In this document: one piece after another, positions 7,821 through 15,967 of the stretch | Layout of the letters: the number at the start of each line of letters is the position of its first letter | Position numbering within the stretch: the stretch's first letter is position 1 | From: JAOAFX01 sp049700315 | Lineage (GTDB): Bacteria > Hydrothermota > Tepidihabitantia > SM23-42 > JAOAFX01 | NCBI GenBank assembly: GCA_049700315.1 | Contig: JBNAVN010000022.1 | Span: forward strand, 1-37,078 | Direction: 5' to 3' | Length of the DNA stretch: 37,078 nt | Notes under the pieces: generated by a model | The model's database searches: none | What the model saw: only the letters and a program-made list of their open reading frames with translations | Told to the model about the DNA's origin: nothing | Translations under genes and position numbers: made by a program

Positions 7821-7893
7821 AACCCCCGATCCCGATTTTTGTCGGGATATCCCGTTTCGAGCGGGACGCCTTAGTCCACTCGGCCATCTCTCC
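7803..7893 (-). tRNA. tRNA-Ser (anticodon CGA)
   Basis: A 91-nt gene with acceptor stem GGAGAGA/TCTCTCC, D-arm GGCCGAGTGG, anticodon stem TCCCG/CGGGA around loop CTCGAAA (anticodon CGA, reading UCG), a long variable arm (ATCCCGACAAAAATCGGGAT) typical of class II tRNAs, and T-loop GTTCAAATCC. CCA is not encoded. No promoter of its own is evident, and it is probably on the transcript that starts upstream of tRNA-Arg and passes through tadA. Confidence 0.97.
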
Positions 7894-7894
7894 G

Positions 7895-7918
7895 AAAGGG
7901 GGAGGATTCCCCCTTTTT
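7895..7918. terminator. Perfect hairpin abutting the tRNA-Ser 5' end
   Basis: A 9-bp perfect stem AAAGGGGGA/TCCCCCTTT with a GGAT loop, followed on the plus strand by two more T (five in a row with the stem). It would serve as a terminator for plus-strand transcripts arriving from priA. On the minus strand it sits between tadA and tRNA-Ser, one base from the mature tRNA, where it could aid 5' processing or attenuate read-through. Confidence 0.5.
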
Positions 7919-8050
7919 CCACTCACTTTTCTAAACAGAGCCGAAAACTTCGTGGAAGCCTTTAATCCCCCTCGTCAACCTGTTCTTACACATCACATCC
8001 TCATCTTTCAGGTTTGCTTTTCCAGAGAAAATTTTACATTCTTCATAAAT

Positions 8051-8515
8051 CTATTTTTCCTTTTTCCGTTTATTTTTGAAAAATGCTTTCATTAAAGAAA
8101 GTGCCTCATCTTTTGATACACCTTCAACAATTTCAATTCTATGATTCAATTTTTTTTCATTTACGATATCAAAAATAGAACCGCAACCGCCAAATTTTTC
8201 ATCACGCGCACCGAAGACAATTTTCTTTACCCTTGCGAGGATAAGAGCACCTGCACACATAATACAGGGTTCAATGGTTGCATAAATTACTACATCGCTC
8301 AAACGCCAGGAATTCAAGGTATTGGCAGCCGCGGTGATTGCAAGTATTTCAGCATGTGCGGTTGGGTCCTGAAGTGCCTCAGTGCGATTGTGTCCTCGTC
8401 CAATAATGTGATTCTCATATACTGCCACAGCACCTATAGGTACCTCATCCTCATCAAATGCCTTTACCGCTTCTTTTAGGGCCTCAGACATAAAAAAACT
8501 ATCGCTATTCTTCAT
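8051..8515 (-). CDS. tadA: tRNA-specific adenosine deaminase
   Basis: TadA converts A34 to inosine in tRNA-Arg(ACG), letting one tRNA read CGU, CGC and CGA. The 154 aa have the normal family length. The zinc and catalytic motif is intact: HAE (H54, E56) and PCIMC (C84, C87), within the cytidine/deoxycytidylate deaminase fold, with VPIGAVAV and GHNRTE matching TadA. GGAAAGGAAAT precedes the ATG. The gene lies 109 bp downstream of a tRNA-Arg(ACG) gene on the same strand, which is its established substrate, and is followed by tRNA-Ser. No separate tadA promoter is seen. Confidence 0.95.
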   Translation of the reverse strand: MKNSDSFFMSEALKEAVKAFDEDEVPIGAVAVYENHIIGRGHNRTEALQDPTAHAEILAITAAANTLNSWRLSDVVIYATIEPCIMCAGALILARVKKIVFGARDEKFGGCGSIFDIVNEKKLNHRIEIVEGVSKDEALSLMKAFFKNKRKKEK

Positions 8516-8533
8516 ATCTATATTTCCTTTCCT

Positions 8534-8579
8534 GTTACCTAAAGTCCCTCATCGCATTCAGGATGCTGAATTTGGTAAC
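8534..8579 (-). promoter_or_regulatory. Candidate structured RNA between tRNA-Arg and tadA
   Basis: On the minus strand an outer GGTTACC/GGTAAC stem encloses an inner hairpin TTCAG-CATC-CTGAA. It lies in the leader of tadA, just before its ribosome binding site. It has no T-run, so it is not a canonical terminator. It may be a processing or regulatory structure, or chance. Confidence 0.3.
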
Positions 8580-8624
8580 CACATCTAATTTCGCTATGCT
8601 CATTATCTGCAGACCAGATTTGCA

Positions 8625-8698
8625 CGCGCCCGACGTGATTTGAACACGTAGCCTGCGGATTCGTAGTCCGCCGCTCTATCCAGTTGAGCTACGGGCGC
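8625..8698 (-). tRNA. tRNA-Arg (anticodon ACG)
   Basis: A 74-nt gene with acceptor stem GCGCCCG/CGGGCGC, D-arm GTAGCTCAACTGGATAGAGC, anticodon stem GCGGA/TCCGC around loop CTACGAA (anticodon ACG), T-arm ACGTGTTCAAATCACGT and discriminator G. CCA is not encoded. The A34 anticodon needs deamination to inosine by TadA, encoded next downstream. Confidence 0.97.
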
Positions 8699-8825
8699 TA
8701 ACAGATTCGTTTTCCTCAAACGGTTGCGAAAAATCCATCTTATATTGTCCATCGTTTTACAAAACCGACTAACGAAAACCATTTCGCTTTTCCAACCCCC
8801 AATCAATTAGCTACCTTTTTGAAAG

Positions 8826-8853
8826 AGTATATTCATTTTACAATTTTAGTCAA
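8826..8853 (-). promoter_or_regulatory. Promoter of the tRNA-Arg/tadA/tRNA-Ser unit
   Basis: On the minus strand TTGACT (8848-8853), 16 bp, TATACT (8826-8831). It lies about 127 bp before the tRNA-Arg 5' end. The intervening sequence holds no gene that I can support. Confidence 0.7.
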
Positions 8854-8862
8854 TAAAGAATT

Positions 8863-8950
8863 GCAAACGCTGACTCAAACCTGAAAATGAATTCAGTTCG
8901 GGGTTCGGGCAGACTTTGAAGCCTGTTTTGGTGTCAGGTCAGGAGTTTGC
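8863..8950. terminator. Long imperfect stem between skp and the tRNA promoter
   Basis: GCAAAC-g-CTGAC at 8863-8874 can pair with GTCAG-ga-GTTTGC at 8938-8950, closing a ~63-nt hairpin-rich interior. It starts 17 bp after the skp stop on the minus strand, so it is the likely 3' end structure of the clpC-bamA-skp transcript. It lacks a good T-run, so the terminator role is inferred from position. Confidence 0.35.
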
Positions 8951-8966
8951 TACATTGGATAGGATT

Positions 8967-9929
8967 TTATTCTTTCTTCTGCAGGAGTTCTATCAGGGTT
9001 CGCAGGTCGTTCGTAAGTGCTTCGGAGAATTTTATCTCCTCGGTTACAGTAACACTGTTTGAACGCGAACCAATTTCTGTCCTTGCCTTTACATCTTTTA
9101 ATTTAATTGTGTAATCAATCTTGTTTCCAGTTTTGCTCACTATGCCTACAATGATGTAGTTACAGATTGCAGCATCACCGATCTGAAATGATTGATTTTC
9201 GTCAAGCTTTCTGTAGTCCCATTGCCGTTCTTTGAGTTTTGTTGCAATTTCATTTTTGCTGACGATTTTATAGGTCTGGGTATAACTGATGAGTGCCTTA
9301 TACAATTCATCCTGACATTTTTCTCCGAGTGATGCGTTGAACGCCTCGGTGTTTTCTTCACGCAGAGGTAATATGCCAATGTATTTTTTGGATTCACTCG
9401 GAACAGTGGTTGCCACTCCGTATTCACGATTCAATTCATTGATGACGAGTTCGGTGATATTGAGTTCGGCTGAGGCATAAAAAATATCTTCAGAAAGGTC
9501 AATAATCATTGAAAATCCTTCTTGCTGGGCAATCTTGGCAATAGCGTCATTTATTTTTTTTAATAGGGGCGCCATCAATTCATCATTCTTCTGTTCGATC
9601 TTGCCGCCGGGACCAAATACTGCCTGCAGATATTGGTTATATAACTGCGTCTGTGTTTCAATCTGGTCAAGTTTTTTCAACCGTGCCTCTTCGCTGAGCA
9701 TCAGTTTTTGGGCATCCAATTCGTTTTTCAGATCCTGAATTGTGATCTGGAGTTTTGCTGCTGAATCCCTGCAAGCATTTACATATTCATTGAATTGCTC
9801 GTTTGCTGTGGCGGTTGCCTGATACTGGGAGAAAATCTTTGATGATTCAACAAAACCTACTTTTTGTTCTTTCGCAAAGATCAATAAAGGCAATAGAAAA
9901 ATGAGAAAAAATATTTTCTTGTTCTTCAT
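8967..9929 (-). CDS. OmpH/Skp-like periplasmic chaperone with CsgG-like C-terminal domain
   Basis: 320 aa, about twice the length of a normal Skp. A signal peptide (KKIFFLIFLLPLLIFA) is followed by an OmpH/Skp-type region (~20-170): start VGFVESSKIFSQYQ, a long charged coiled coil, and the typical end KINDAIAKIAQQEGFSMIID. Skp carries unfolded outer-membrane proteins to BamA. From ~185 a second domain begins (YIGILPL...) with the layout of CsgG/LpoB-like lipoprotein domains: LYKALISYTQTYKIVSKNEI, then CNYIIVGIVSKTGNKIDYTIKL. The CsgG assignment is by pattern only. GGAGG lies 7 nt before the ATG. It follows bamA by 32 bp, supporting a role in barrel assembly. Confidence 0.75.
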   Translation of the reverse strand: MKNKKIFFLIFLLPLLIFAKEQKVGFVESSKIFSQYQATATANEQFNEYVNACRDSAAKLQITIQDLKNELDAQKLMLSEEARLKKLDQIETQTQLYNQYLQAVFGPGGKIEQKNDELMAPLLKKINDAIAKIAQQEGFSMIIDLSEDIFYASAELNITELVINELNREYGVATTVPSESKKYIGILPLREENTEAFNASLGEKCQDELYKALISYTQTYKIVSKNEIATKLKERQWDYRKLDENQSFQIGDAAICNYIIVGIVSKTGNKIDYTIKLKDVKARTEIGSRSNSVTVTEEIKFSEALTNDLRTLIELLQKKE

Positions 9930-9961
9930 CTTGAACCTCCAGCTCTCTTAAAAACTATTCA

Positions 9962-12154
9962 TCAGAACATTCCAAAAGGATTTATCTGGAAATGTGGCTC
10001 AAAACCCGGTTGTGTACGGTCAAAACCATACCCAAGGTCAAAACCGAGTACACCCATCATTGGAATTTCAACTCTAATTCCGATACCAGCACCTCTCTTG
10101 AGATCGTATAGATTCATATCACGGTATGATGCAAAGGCATTACCCATATCATAGAATGCCAGAATGGCAAAACTCTGAGAAAGTTTCAATTTAAGTTCAA
10201 TGTTATTTATATACAGGGCGTTGCCTCCGATCGCTTTACCATTCTCAAGTGGGGTGAGAGACCGGTCTGAATAGCCCCTGACACCATCTTCGCCTGTTCC
10301 ACCCGCATAGAATCTCTTGTAGTATGGAACCTCGCTTGAGCTTGTTACAATACCAGCACGGAGCCGTGTCATAAGAACGAATTTCCAGAACACAGGAAAA
10401 TAAGACCTCGTTTCAAATGTGAGTCTATTGTAGTCTATATTTGCAAATATCCAGGGTTTCGCAATTTCACTCTGCAAAGAGATATATGATCCACTTGAAG
10501 GATTAAAAATGAAGTCTCTTGTATCGCGGATCACTCCATAATTATTGGCAAGGGTCCATTTTGGGATAGTATCATTTCTTAAATCATAGCCGGTGCTTGG
10601 TTGATATTCTTTGGCGATATTAAGAATTTGAGTTCGTTCTACCCTGAATGTATAATTAAATCTTGTATAATCAAGGAAGAACGGAATGGAAAAATTTGCA
10701 GCAGTGCCAATATCCCTTTTTGTATAAAAATCCCAGAACCGGTTTGTATAATATATATCAAAACCTGCAGTTGTTCTTGTATCCCAGAGCCAGGGCTCAG
10801 TAAAACCAAACTGGACATTGGTGAGCCTGCCGCCAACTTCAAATTTAGTATATACACGCTGTCCACGTCCAAAGATATTTGGATGGCTCAGTTCCACATA
10901 ACCAGTAAGTCTATCCTGCGCCGAGTATGCCATACCAGCACCAATTGAACCAACTCCTTCCTTTTCCTTTACCCGATAAGTAAGATCAATGTTTCCGCTG
11001 TCGTCAGGTGTGCCGGTCTCCGGGCTAATATCTTCAAAAAATCCTAAGTTGAATATTTCTCTCATACTGCGAATAACCTGTGAACGTCTGAATCTTGTTC
11101 CGGGTAAAGTTACAATCTCCCGGCGAATAACCTTCTCCCGGGTGCGGTAATTCCCTGTAATATTTATTCTGTTAAGATTTGCCGGCTGCGATTCAGTTAT
11201 TTGATATTCTATGTCAATAATGCTGTCGCTAATTGATTCAATTGGCGCAATGGTGCAATATATATAACCTTCATCTGCATATGCTTCGTATAATTTTTGC
11301 AGACTGCTCTGAATTTTTGATAGGTTAAATATGTCAGTGGTTTTTAACTTGAAATATTTTTCTAATTGGGCAGAAGAGAAGATACTGTTACCAGTAAACT
11401 TGATATTGCCAACATAATAGCGCTGGTTTTCTGTTACTCTTATTATGATACTTAACTTGTTATCCGAGACATTGATTTCGGGTTCCTGGACGACAACATC
11501 AAGGAACCCATTTTCACGATAAAAATTCTTAATACGTTCAATATCTTCTTTCAATTTTGCGCGGTCAAGCTTGCCACTGCGTAAAAATCCTTTTTCTCGA
11601 TTCTGCATTTTCCTCTTCAATTTCCCTTCCGAAAGGACACTATTGCCTTCAATTATGATTCGGTTAATCCGCAATTGTGTGCCTTCGTTTATGACAAAAT
11701 AGAGTTTCACGCGGTTAAGTGTATCCGGAACGATACTGTCGCTTACTGTAGTATTGTAGTAATTCTTTTCAGCATACAGGTCAACTATTTTTACCCGGGC
11801 ATCAAAGATTGCCTTCTTGGTGAGTACCTGGCCATTTCTTATATCAATTTTCTTGAGCAAATCACCCTTTTTTATTTTTTTATTGCCAATGAATTCAGGG
11901 TCACTGCTCAAAAATGGCGCCTCATCAACATCAATATTGATGAAAATACCATCAGCGACTATCGTGGTATCAATGGCAATGTGATTGAACAAACGCAGGC
12001 GATAGAGATTGTTAATTGCTTGTTTTATCGTTGATTCCTTAAATTGGTCACCGATTTTGAATCCACTTGTCTGGATGATGAGATCCTTGTTTGTATATTG
12101 CGCATCAACTGTGATATTGGCAATTGTGTACGCAAAGAGAATGAATATTATCAT
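9962..12154 (-). CDS. bamA: Outer membrane protein assembly factor BamA
   Basis: 730 aa. A short signal sequence is followed by about five POTRA domains (~20-395; for example GNKKIKKGDLLKKIDIRNGQ, GNSVLSEGKLKRKMQ, GNSIFSSAQLEKYFKLK, GNYRTREKVIRREI) and a 16-strand Omp85 barrel to the C-terminal phenylalanine (INPFGMF). The barrel keeps the conserved YAGGTGEDGVRGY-type loop of Omp85 proteins (canonical VRGF motif as VRGY). BamA folds and inserts outer-membrane proteins. The start codon overlaps the clpC stop (ATGA), so the two are translationally coupled, and a Skp-like chaperone gene follows. Confidence 0.93.
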   Translation of the reverse strand: MIIFILFAYTIANITVDAQYTNKDLIIQTSGFKIGDQFKESTIKQAINNLYRLRLFNHIAIDTTIVADGIFINIDVDEAPFLSSDPEFIGNKKIKKGDLLKKIDIRNGQVLTKKAIFDARVKIVDLYAEKNYYNTTVSDSIVPDTLNRVKLYFVINEGTQLRINRIIIEGNSVLSEGKLKRKMQNREKGFLRSGKLDRAKLKEDIERIKNFYRENGFLDVVVQEPEINVSDNKLSIIIRVTENQRYYVGNIKFTGNSIFSSAQLEKYFKLKTTDIFNLSKIQSSLQKLYEAYADEGYIYCTIAPIESISDSIIDIEYQITESQPANLNRINITGNYRTREKVIRREIVTLPGTRFRRSQVIRSMREIFNLGFFEDISPETGTPDDSGNIDLTYRVKEKEGVGSIGAGMAYSAQDRLTGYVELSHPNIFGRGQRVYTKFEVGGRLTNVQFGFTEPWLWDTRTTAGFDIYYTNRFWDFYTKRDIGTAANFSIPFFLDYTRFNYTFRVERTQILNIAKEYQPSTGYDLRNDTIPKWTLANNYGVIRDTRDFIFNPSSGSYISLQSEIAKPWIFANIDYNRLTFETRSYFPVFWKFVLMTRLRAGIVTSSSEVPYYKRFYAGGTGEDGVRGYSDRSLTPLENGKAIGGNALYINNIELKLKLSQSFAILAFYDMGNAFASYRDMNLYDLKRGAGIGIRVEIPMMGVLGFDLGYGFDRTQPGFEPHFQINPFGMF

Positions 12155-14553
12155 TTGGTTTTGAATTCCAGTTTGTCTCCGGAACGGGTGAGTTTTATGT
12201 GTTTCCCTTCTTTAATATTGCCTTTCAGGATTTCTTCAGAAAGGGGGTCTTCAATCAATCTTCTGATTGTTCTCTTAATGGGACGGGCACCAAACTGCGG
12301 GTCAAATCCTTCTTCCACAAGTAGTTCCTTGCCTGATTCGTCAAGTTCAAGAATCATCTTTTTATCATCAAGTCTTTGTTCCAGTTCAGCAATGAGTATA
12401 TCTACAATCTTTTTCATATCTTCTTTGGTTAATTGTCTGAATACCACAATTTCGTCAATACGATTAAGGAATTCAGGGTTGAATATCTTCTTCACTTCCT
12501 CCAATAATTTTTCTTTCATTTTTTCATATGATACGGTCGGATCAACTTTTGTAAAACCGATACCATCACTCCTTTTTATGTCCGCGGTACCGATATTAGA
12601 AGTCATTATTATCACGGTATTCTTAAAGTCAACTTTTCTACCAAATGAATCGGTGAGCTGTCCATCCTCAAGAATCTGCAACAGAATATTGAAGACATCT
12701 GGATGGGCTTTTTCAATCTCGTCAAATAGAACTACGGAATAGGGTTTGCGTCGGACTTTTTCGGTCAGCTGTCCGCCTTCTTCATAGCCAACATAACCAG
12801 GAGGAGCGCCGATCAATCTGGAGACATTGAATTTTTCCATATATTCAGACATATCAAGGGTAATTAATGAATTGATGTCGTTAAACATAAATTCCGCAAG
12901 ACGGCGCGCCAGTTCAGTTTTCCCAACACCAGTTGGACCAAGAAATACAAATGAACCTATGGGCCTGCGCGGATCCTTTACTCCAGCGCGACTGCGTCTG
13001 ATTGCACGAGAAATGATCTTTATTGCTTCATCCTGCCCAACGATTTTCTTACAGAGTTCCTCTTCCATTTTCAATAATCTTTTTGATTCTTTTTCTTCAA
13101 TCCTTGATACCGGTATACCCGTCCATCGTGATACAATGAAGGCAATATCCTCTTCACAAACAGTCGGTTTTGAACCCTCAGTGTGGGCCTCTTTTCTTTT
13201 TTTGATCTGGTCCTGTATTTTTGTTTCTTCTTTATGTAATTCTGCTGCTTCTTCATATTTTTGGTCTGCAACCATTTTATCTTTGGCGCGTTTTATCTCA
13301 AGTAATTTGTTTTCCAATTCTATGATCTTAGGATCCTTTGTTACCTTTGAAAGTTTTACTTTGGCACCCGCTTCATCAATCACATCTATTGCCTTATCCG
13401 GCAGAAATCGGTCTGTGATATATCTTTCAGAAAGGTAGGCGGCTGCTTCAAATGCTTCATCTGAGTAGACTACCTGATGGTGTTTTTCGTAATTTTCTTT
13501 TAATCCCCTTAATATTCCAATTGTTTCCTGGACCGTTGGCGGGTTTACAATAATAGGTTGAAATCTTCTTTCCAGGGCACCATTCTTTTCAATATATCGG
13601 CGATAATCCTCAAGTGTGGTTGCACCAATACACTGTAATTCACCACGGGCAAGCGCAGGTTTGAGCATGTTGGATGCATCAATTGCACCTTCAGCCGCAC
13701 CTGCTCCAACAATGGTGTGGAGTTCATCAATAAAGAGGATTATGTCTTTATTATTGGTCACTTCATTGATTACTGCCTTTAATCTTTCTTCAAACTGACC
13801 CCGATATTTTGTGCCAGCAACAATTGATGCCATATCTAACGCAAGAACCCTTTTGGTCTTGAGTGATTCTGGTACATTGCCGGCAACAATGTCCTGGGCA
13901 AGCCCTTCAACTATGGCCGTCTTGCCAACACCTGCCTCACCAATGAGTACAGGATTATTCTTTTTTCTTCTTGAAAGAATTTGAATTACACGTTCAATCT
14001 CATTTTCTCTTCCAATGATCGGATCAAGTTTTTCTTCACGGGCAAGTTGGGTTAAATCTCGTGAGAATAATTCCAATGCTGAACCCCGTGGTTTGCCCTT
14101 TGATTTACCTGCTGCTACACCTTCGGGTCTTAGTAACTGGATTATTTCATTCTTGGCGATCTCATAGTCAATGCCCATTGACGAAAGAATCTGTGCACCA
14201 ATACTGCCTTCGGTTCTGATAATACCTAAAAGAAGGTGTTCGGTTCCTACATAGGTATGACCAAGATTTTTTGCTTCCTCCATTGCGTAATTAAGGCAAA
14301 CCCGTGCTTCATTACCAAGTGTTACATCAATCTTGCCGCCCGACCCTATGGTAATTGAATTTTCAACAGCCTTGAGCAGTTCATTTAATTCAACTCCCAG
14401 GTTTATCAAAACCATTGCACCAACACCTTCACCCTCTTTTATCATTGCCAGCAAAAGGTGCTCGGTTCCAATAAAATTGTGCCTGAATTTTATTGCCTCT
14501 TCACGGGCAATATGCAATATTTTTCTAACCCTTTCAGTAAAACGTTCTTGCAA
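12151..14553 (-). CDS. clpC: ATP-dependent Clp protease ATPase subunit ClpC
   Basis: 800 aa, the expected ClpC length. Double Clp-N repeats (ARE..IKFRHNFIGTEHLLLA, then EEAKNLGHTYVGTEHLLLG), a first AAA+ domain (Walker A GEAGVGKTAIVEGLAQ, Walker B IILFIDELH), a middle region with a UVR-like motif (DQKYEEAAELHKEE), and a second AAA+ domain (GPTGVGKTELARRLAE). ClpC unfolds substrates for ClpP or acts as a disaggregase. The start is TTG with AAGGGGG 8 nt upstream. The promoter is about 100 bp away, giving a long leader. It heads an operon with bamA and the Skp-like gene, an uncommon pairing of proteolysis with outer-membrane biogenesis. Confidence 0.93.
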   Translation of the reverse strand: MQERFTERVRKILHIAREEAIKFRHNFIGTEHLLLAMIKEGEGVGAMVLINLGVELNELLKAVENSITIGSGGKIDVTLGNEARVCLNYAMEEAKNLGHTYVGTEHLLLGIIRTEGSIGAQILSSMGIDYEIAKNEIIQLLRPEGVAAGKSKGKPRGSALELFSRDLTQLAREEKLDPIIGRENEIERVIQILSRRKKNNPVLIGEAGVGKTAIVEGLAQDIVAGNVPESLKTKRVLALDMASIVAGTKYRGQFEERLKAVINEVTNNKDIILFIDELHTIVGAGAAEGAIDASNMLKPALARGELQCIGATTLEDYRRYIEKNGALERRFQPIIVNPPTVQETIGILRGLKENYEKHHQVVYSDEAFEAAAYLSERYITDRFLPDKAIDVIDEAGAKVKLSKVTKDPKIIELENKLLEIKRAKDKMVADQKYEEAAELHKEETKIQDQIKKRKEAHTEGSKPTVCEEDIAFIVSRWTGIPVSRIEEKESKRLLKMEEELCKKIVGQDEAIKIISRAIRRSRAGVKDPRRPIGSFVFLGPTGVGKTELARRLAEFMFNDINSLITLDMSEYMEKFNVSRLIGAPPGYVGYEEGGQLTEKVRRKPYSVVLFDEIEKAHPDVFNILLQILEDGQLTDSFGRKVDFKNTVIIMTSNIGTADIKRSDGIGFTKVDPTVSYEKMKEKLLEEVKKIFNPEFLNRIDEIVVFRQLTKEDMKKIVDILIAELEQRLDDKKMILELDESGKELLVEEGFDPQFGARPIKRTIRRLIEDPLSEEILKGNIKEGKHIKLTRSGDKLEFKTK

Positions 14554-14646
14554 AGAAACCCCCTTAAATTATGCTTAAATAACAAAAAAACCTAACTTCA
14601 ACAGTTTTTTCAAACACAGAGCAACTGGTTTTCATCATACATATCT

Positions 14647-14674
14647 ATTTTACTTAAAAATCGTAATCTGTCAA
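14647..14674 (-). promoter_or_regulatory. Promoter of clpC-bamA-skp
   Basis: On the minus strand TTGACA (14669-14674), 16 bp, TAAAAT (14647-14652). The predicted leader to the TTG start is about 85-90 nt. Confidence 0.7.
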
Positions 14675-14713
14675 GAGTTAGACAAAACCTTTGTAAGAAG
14701 GTTTATGCTGAAT

Positions 14714-15964
14714 TTATGTGCGGAACCGGGCAAAAAAGTTGAAGAAAGATTTGGGTCTATTTATGGGTTTCAGAACTGGCAGTTTTTTCGTGTCATAAAT
14801 CCAGGCAATAGACCTACCAACATATTCTAAATGCTCTTTGGTGTATACCCTTCTGGGAATTGCCAGTCTTAGTTCATTACCAAAAACACCAGTCCTTATG
14901 CCTGTTTCAAGATAAATCTGGGCACCCAGGGCAAAAGCAGAATAAGGAACATTATCTTTTGGTATAATGACAATACCATGTCCACCAAATGGTTGAAAGA
15001 CTTTTACACTTCTATCTCTCAAAATTTTCCCAAGGTAGTGGATTTTCTCAATATGTGACCTGAGAAATTCTTCATCAATCGCTTCTTCCAGACCCACAGC
15101 CATTGCCGCGAGGTCCCTTGCTGCAAGTCCACCTGAACTGGGATAGGATTCCTGTTCAATGATTCTTTCGCGCAATTTTGCAAAGATCTTTTTGTCTCTC
15201 AGACCAATGAATCCTCCGATATTTACCAGTCCATCTTTTTTGCTGCTGAGATAAAGAATGTCACAATAACTGAACATTTTCTGACAGATATTTGCTACAG
15301 ATCTATCAGAATCATTACCATATTTTTTTATGAAAAAAGCATTGTCCGCAAACCTGCTTGCATCAAAGATCAATAGAATGTTTTTCCGTTTGATTATTTC
15401 ACAGGTTTGTTTGATATTTTCCAGAGATACTGGCTGGCCACCTTTTATATTATTGGTTATGGTCATAATCACTGCCTTAATTTTCCTGTCCTTTTTCAAG
15501 GCTGATTCAAGTTTGTTCAGGTCAATATTACCACAAAATGGTGGTCTTAGGTCAGGGATATCTATTGGTTCACAACCCAGTTTTTCAAGATTCGCCCTGG
15601 TGGTTTCAAAGTGTGTGTTTGACAATATCTTATCACCTGCGCGAAAAAGGAGGCTGAAAAGAATGTTTTCCGCAGTTCTACCCTGGTGCACAGGCTGAAT
15701 CAGAGAAAAACCAGTAATTTTCCGAGCGGTCCTCAGAAAATCTTCACTTGACCTCTGCCCTGAAAAATCTTCTTCTGCTTCAAACATTTTTGCCCATGCC
15801 TTCGCACTCATTGCGCCGGTACCTGAATCTGATATCAGATCAATTAAGACAAAAGAACCAGGTATCAGAAACAGGTTATAGTCAACCTGTCTTAATACTT
15901 CTTTTCTTTTTGCTCGGGAGGTTTTATTAAGGGGTTCAATGACCTTGATACGATAGGGTTCCAT
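14714..15964 (-). CDS. Tyrosine phenol-lyase / tryptophanase family beta-eliminating lyase
   Basis: 416 aa, somewhat shorter than TPL and TnaA (~455-470). Family motifs in order: PVHQGRTAEN (91-100), ITNNIKGGQPVSL (169-181), FDASRFADNA (200-209), the PLP lysine in SSKKDGLVNIGGF (probably K243), SYPSSGGLAARDLAAMA, and ELRLAIPRRVYT, which carries the carboxylate-binding arginine. LVNIGGF after the lysine matches TPL better than TnaA. Such enzymes cleave tyrosine to phenol or tryptophan to indole, plus pyruvate and ammonia; which substrate is used cannot be decided. GGGGAG precedes the ATG, 3 bp after the TPR gene stop. It is the last gene of the lolA-led operon. Confidence 0.85.
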   Translation of the reverse strand: MEPYRIKVIEPLNKTSRAKRKEVLRQVDYNLFLIPGSFVLIDLISDSGTGAMSAKAWAKMFEAEEDFSGQRSSEDFLRTARKITGFSLIQPVHQGRTAENILFSLLFRAGDKILSNTHFETTRANLEKLGCEPIDIPDLRPPFCGNIDLNKLESALKKDRKIKAVIMTITNNIKGGQPVSLENIKQTCEIIKRKNILLIFDASRFADNAFFIKKYGNDSDRSVANICQKMFSYCDILYLSSKKDGLVNIGGFIGLRDKKIFAKLRERIIEQESYPSSGGLAARDLAAMAVGLEEAIDEEFLRSHIEKIHYLGKILRDRSVKVFQPFGGHGIVIIPKDNVPYSAFALGAQIYLETGIRTGVFGNELRLAIPRRVYTKEHLEYVGRSIAWIYDTKKLPVLKPINRPKSFFNFFARFRT

Positions 15965-15967
15965 AAT

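Noticed and set aside
7428..7922. 164-residue minus-strand ORF
   Set aside because: It runs through tRNA-Ser, a tandem repeat and 100 unknown bases; it is open only because of the repeats.
8603..8806. 67-residue minus-strand ORF containing PVAQLDRAADYESAGY
   Set aside because: This peptide is the common artefact of translating a tRNA-Arg gene and its flank.
12044..12742. 232-residue plus-strand ORF over bamA/clpC
   Set aside because: It is antisense to two unmistakable genes in overlapping frames; composition is serine/leucine-rich as expected of a shadow frame.
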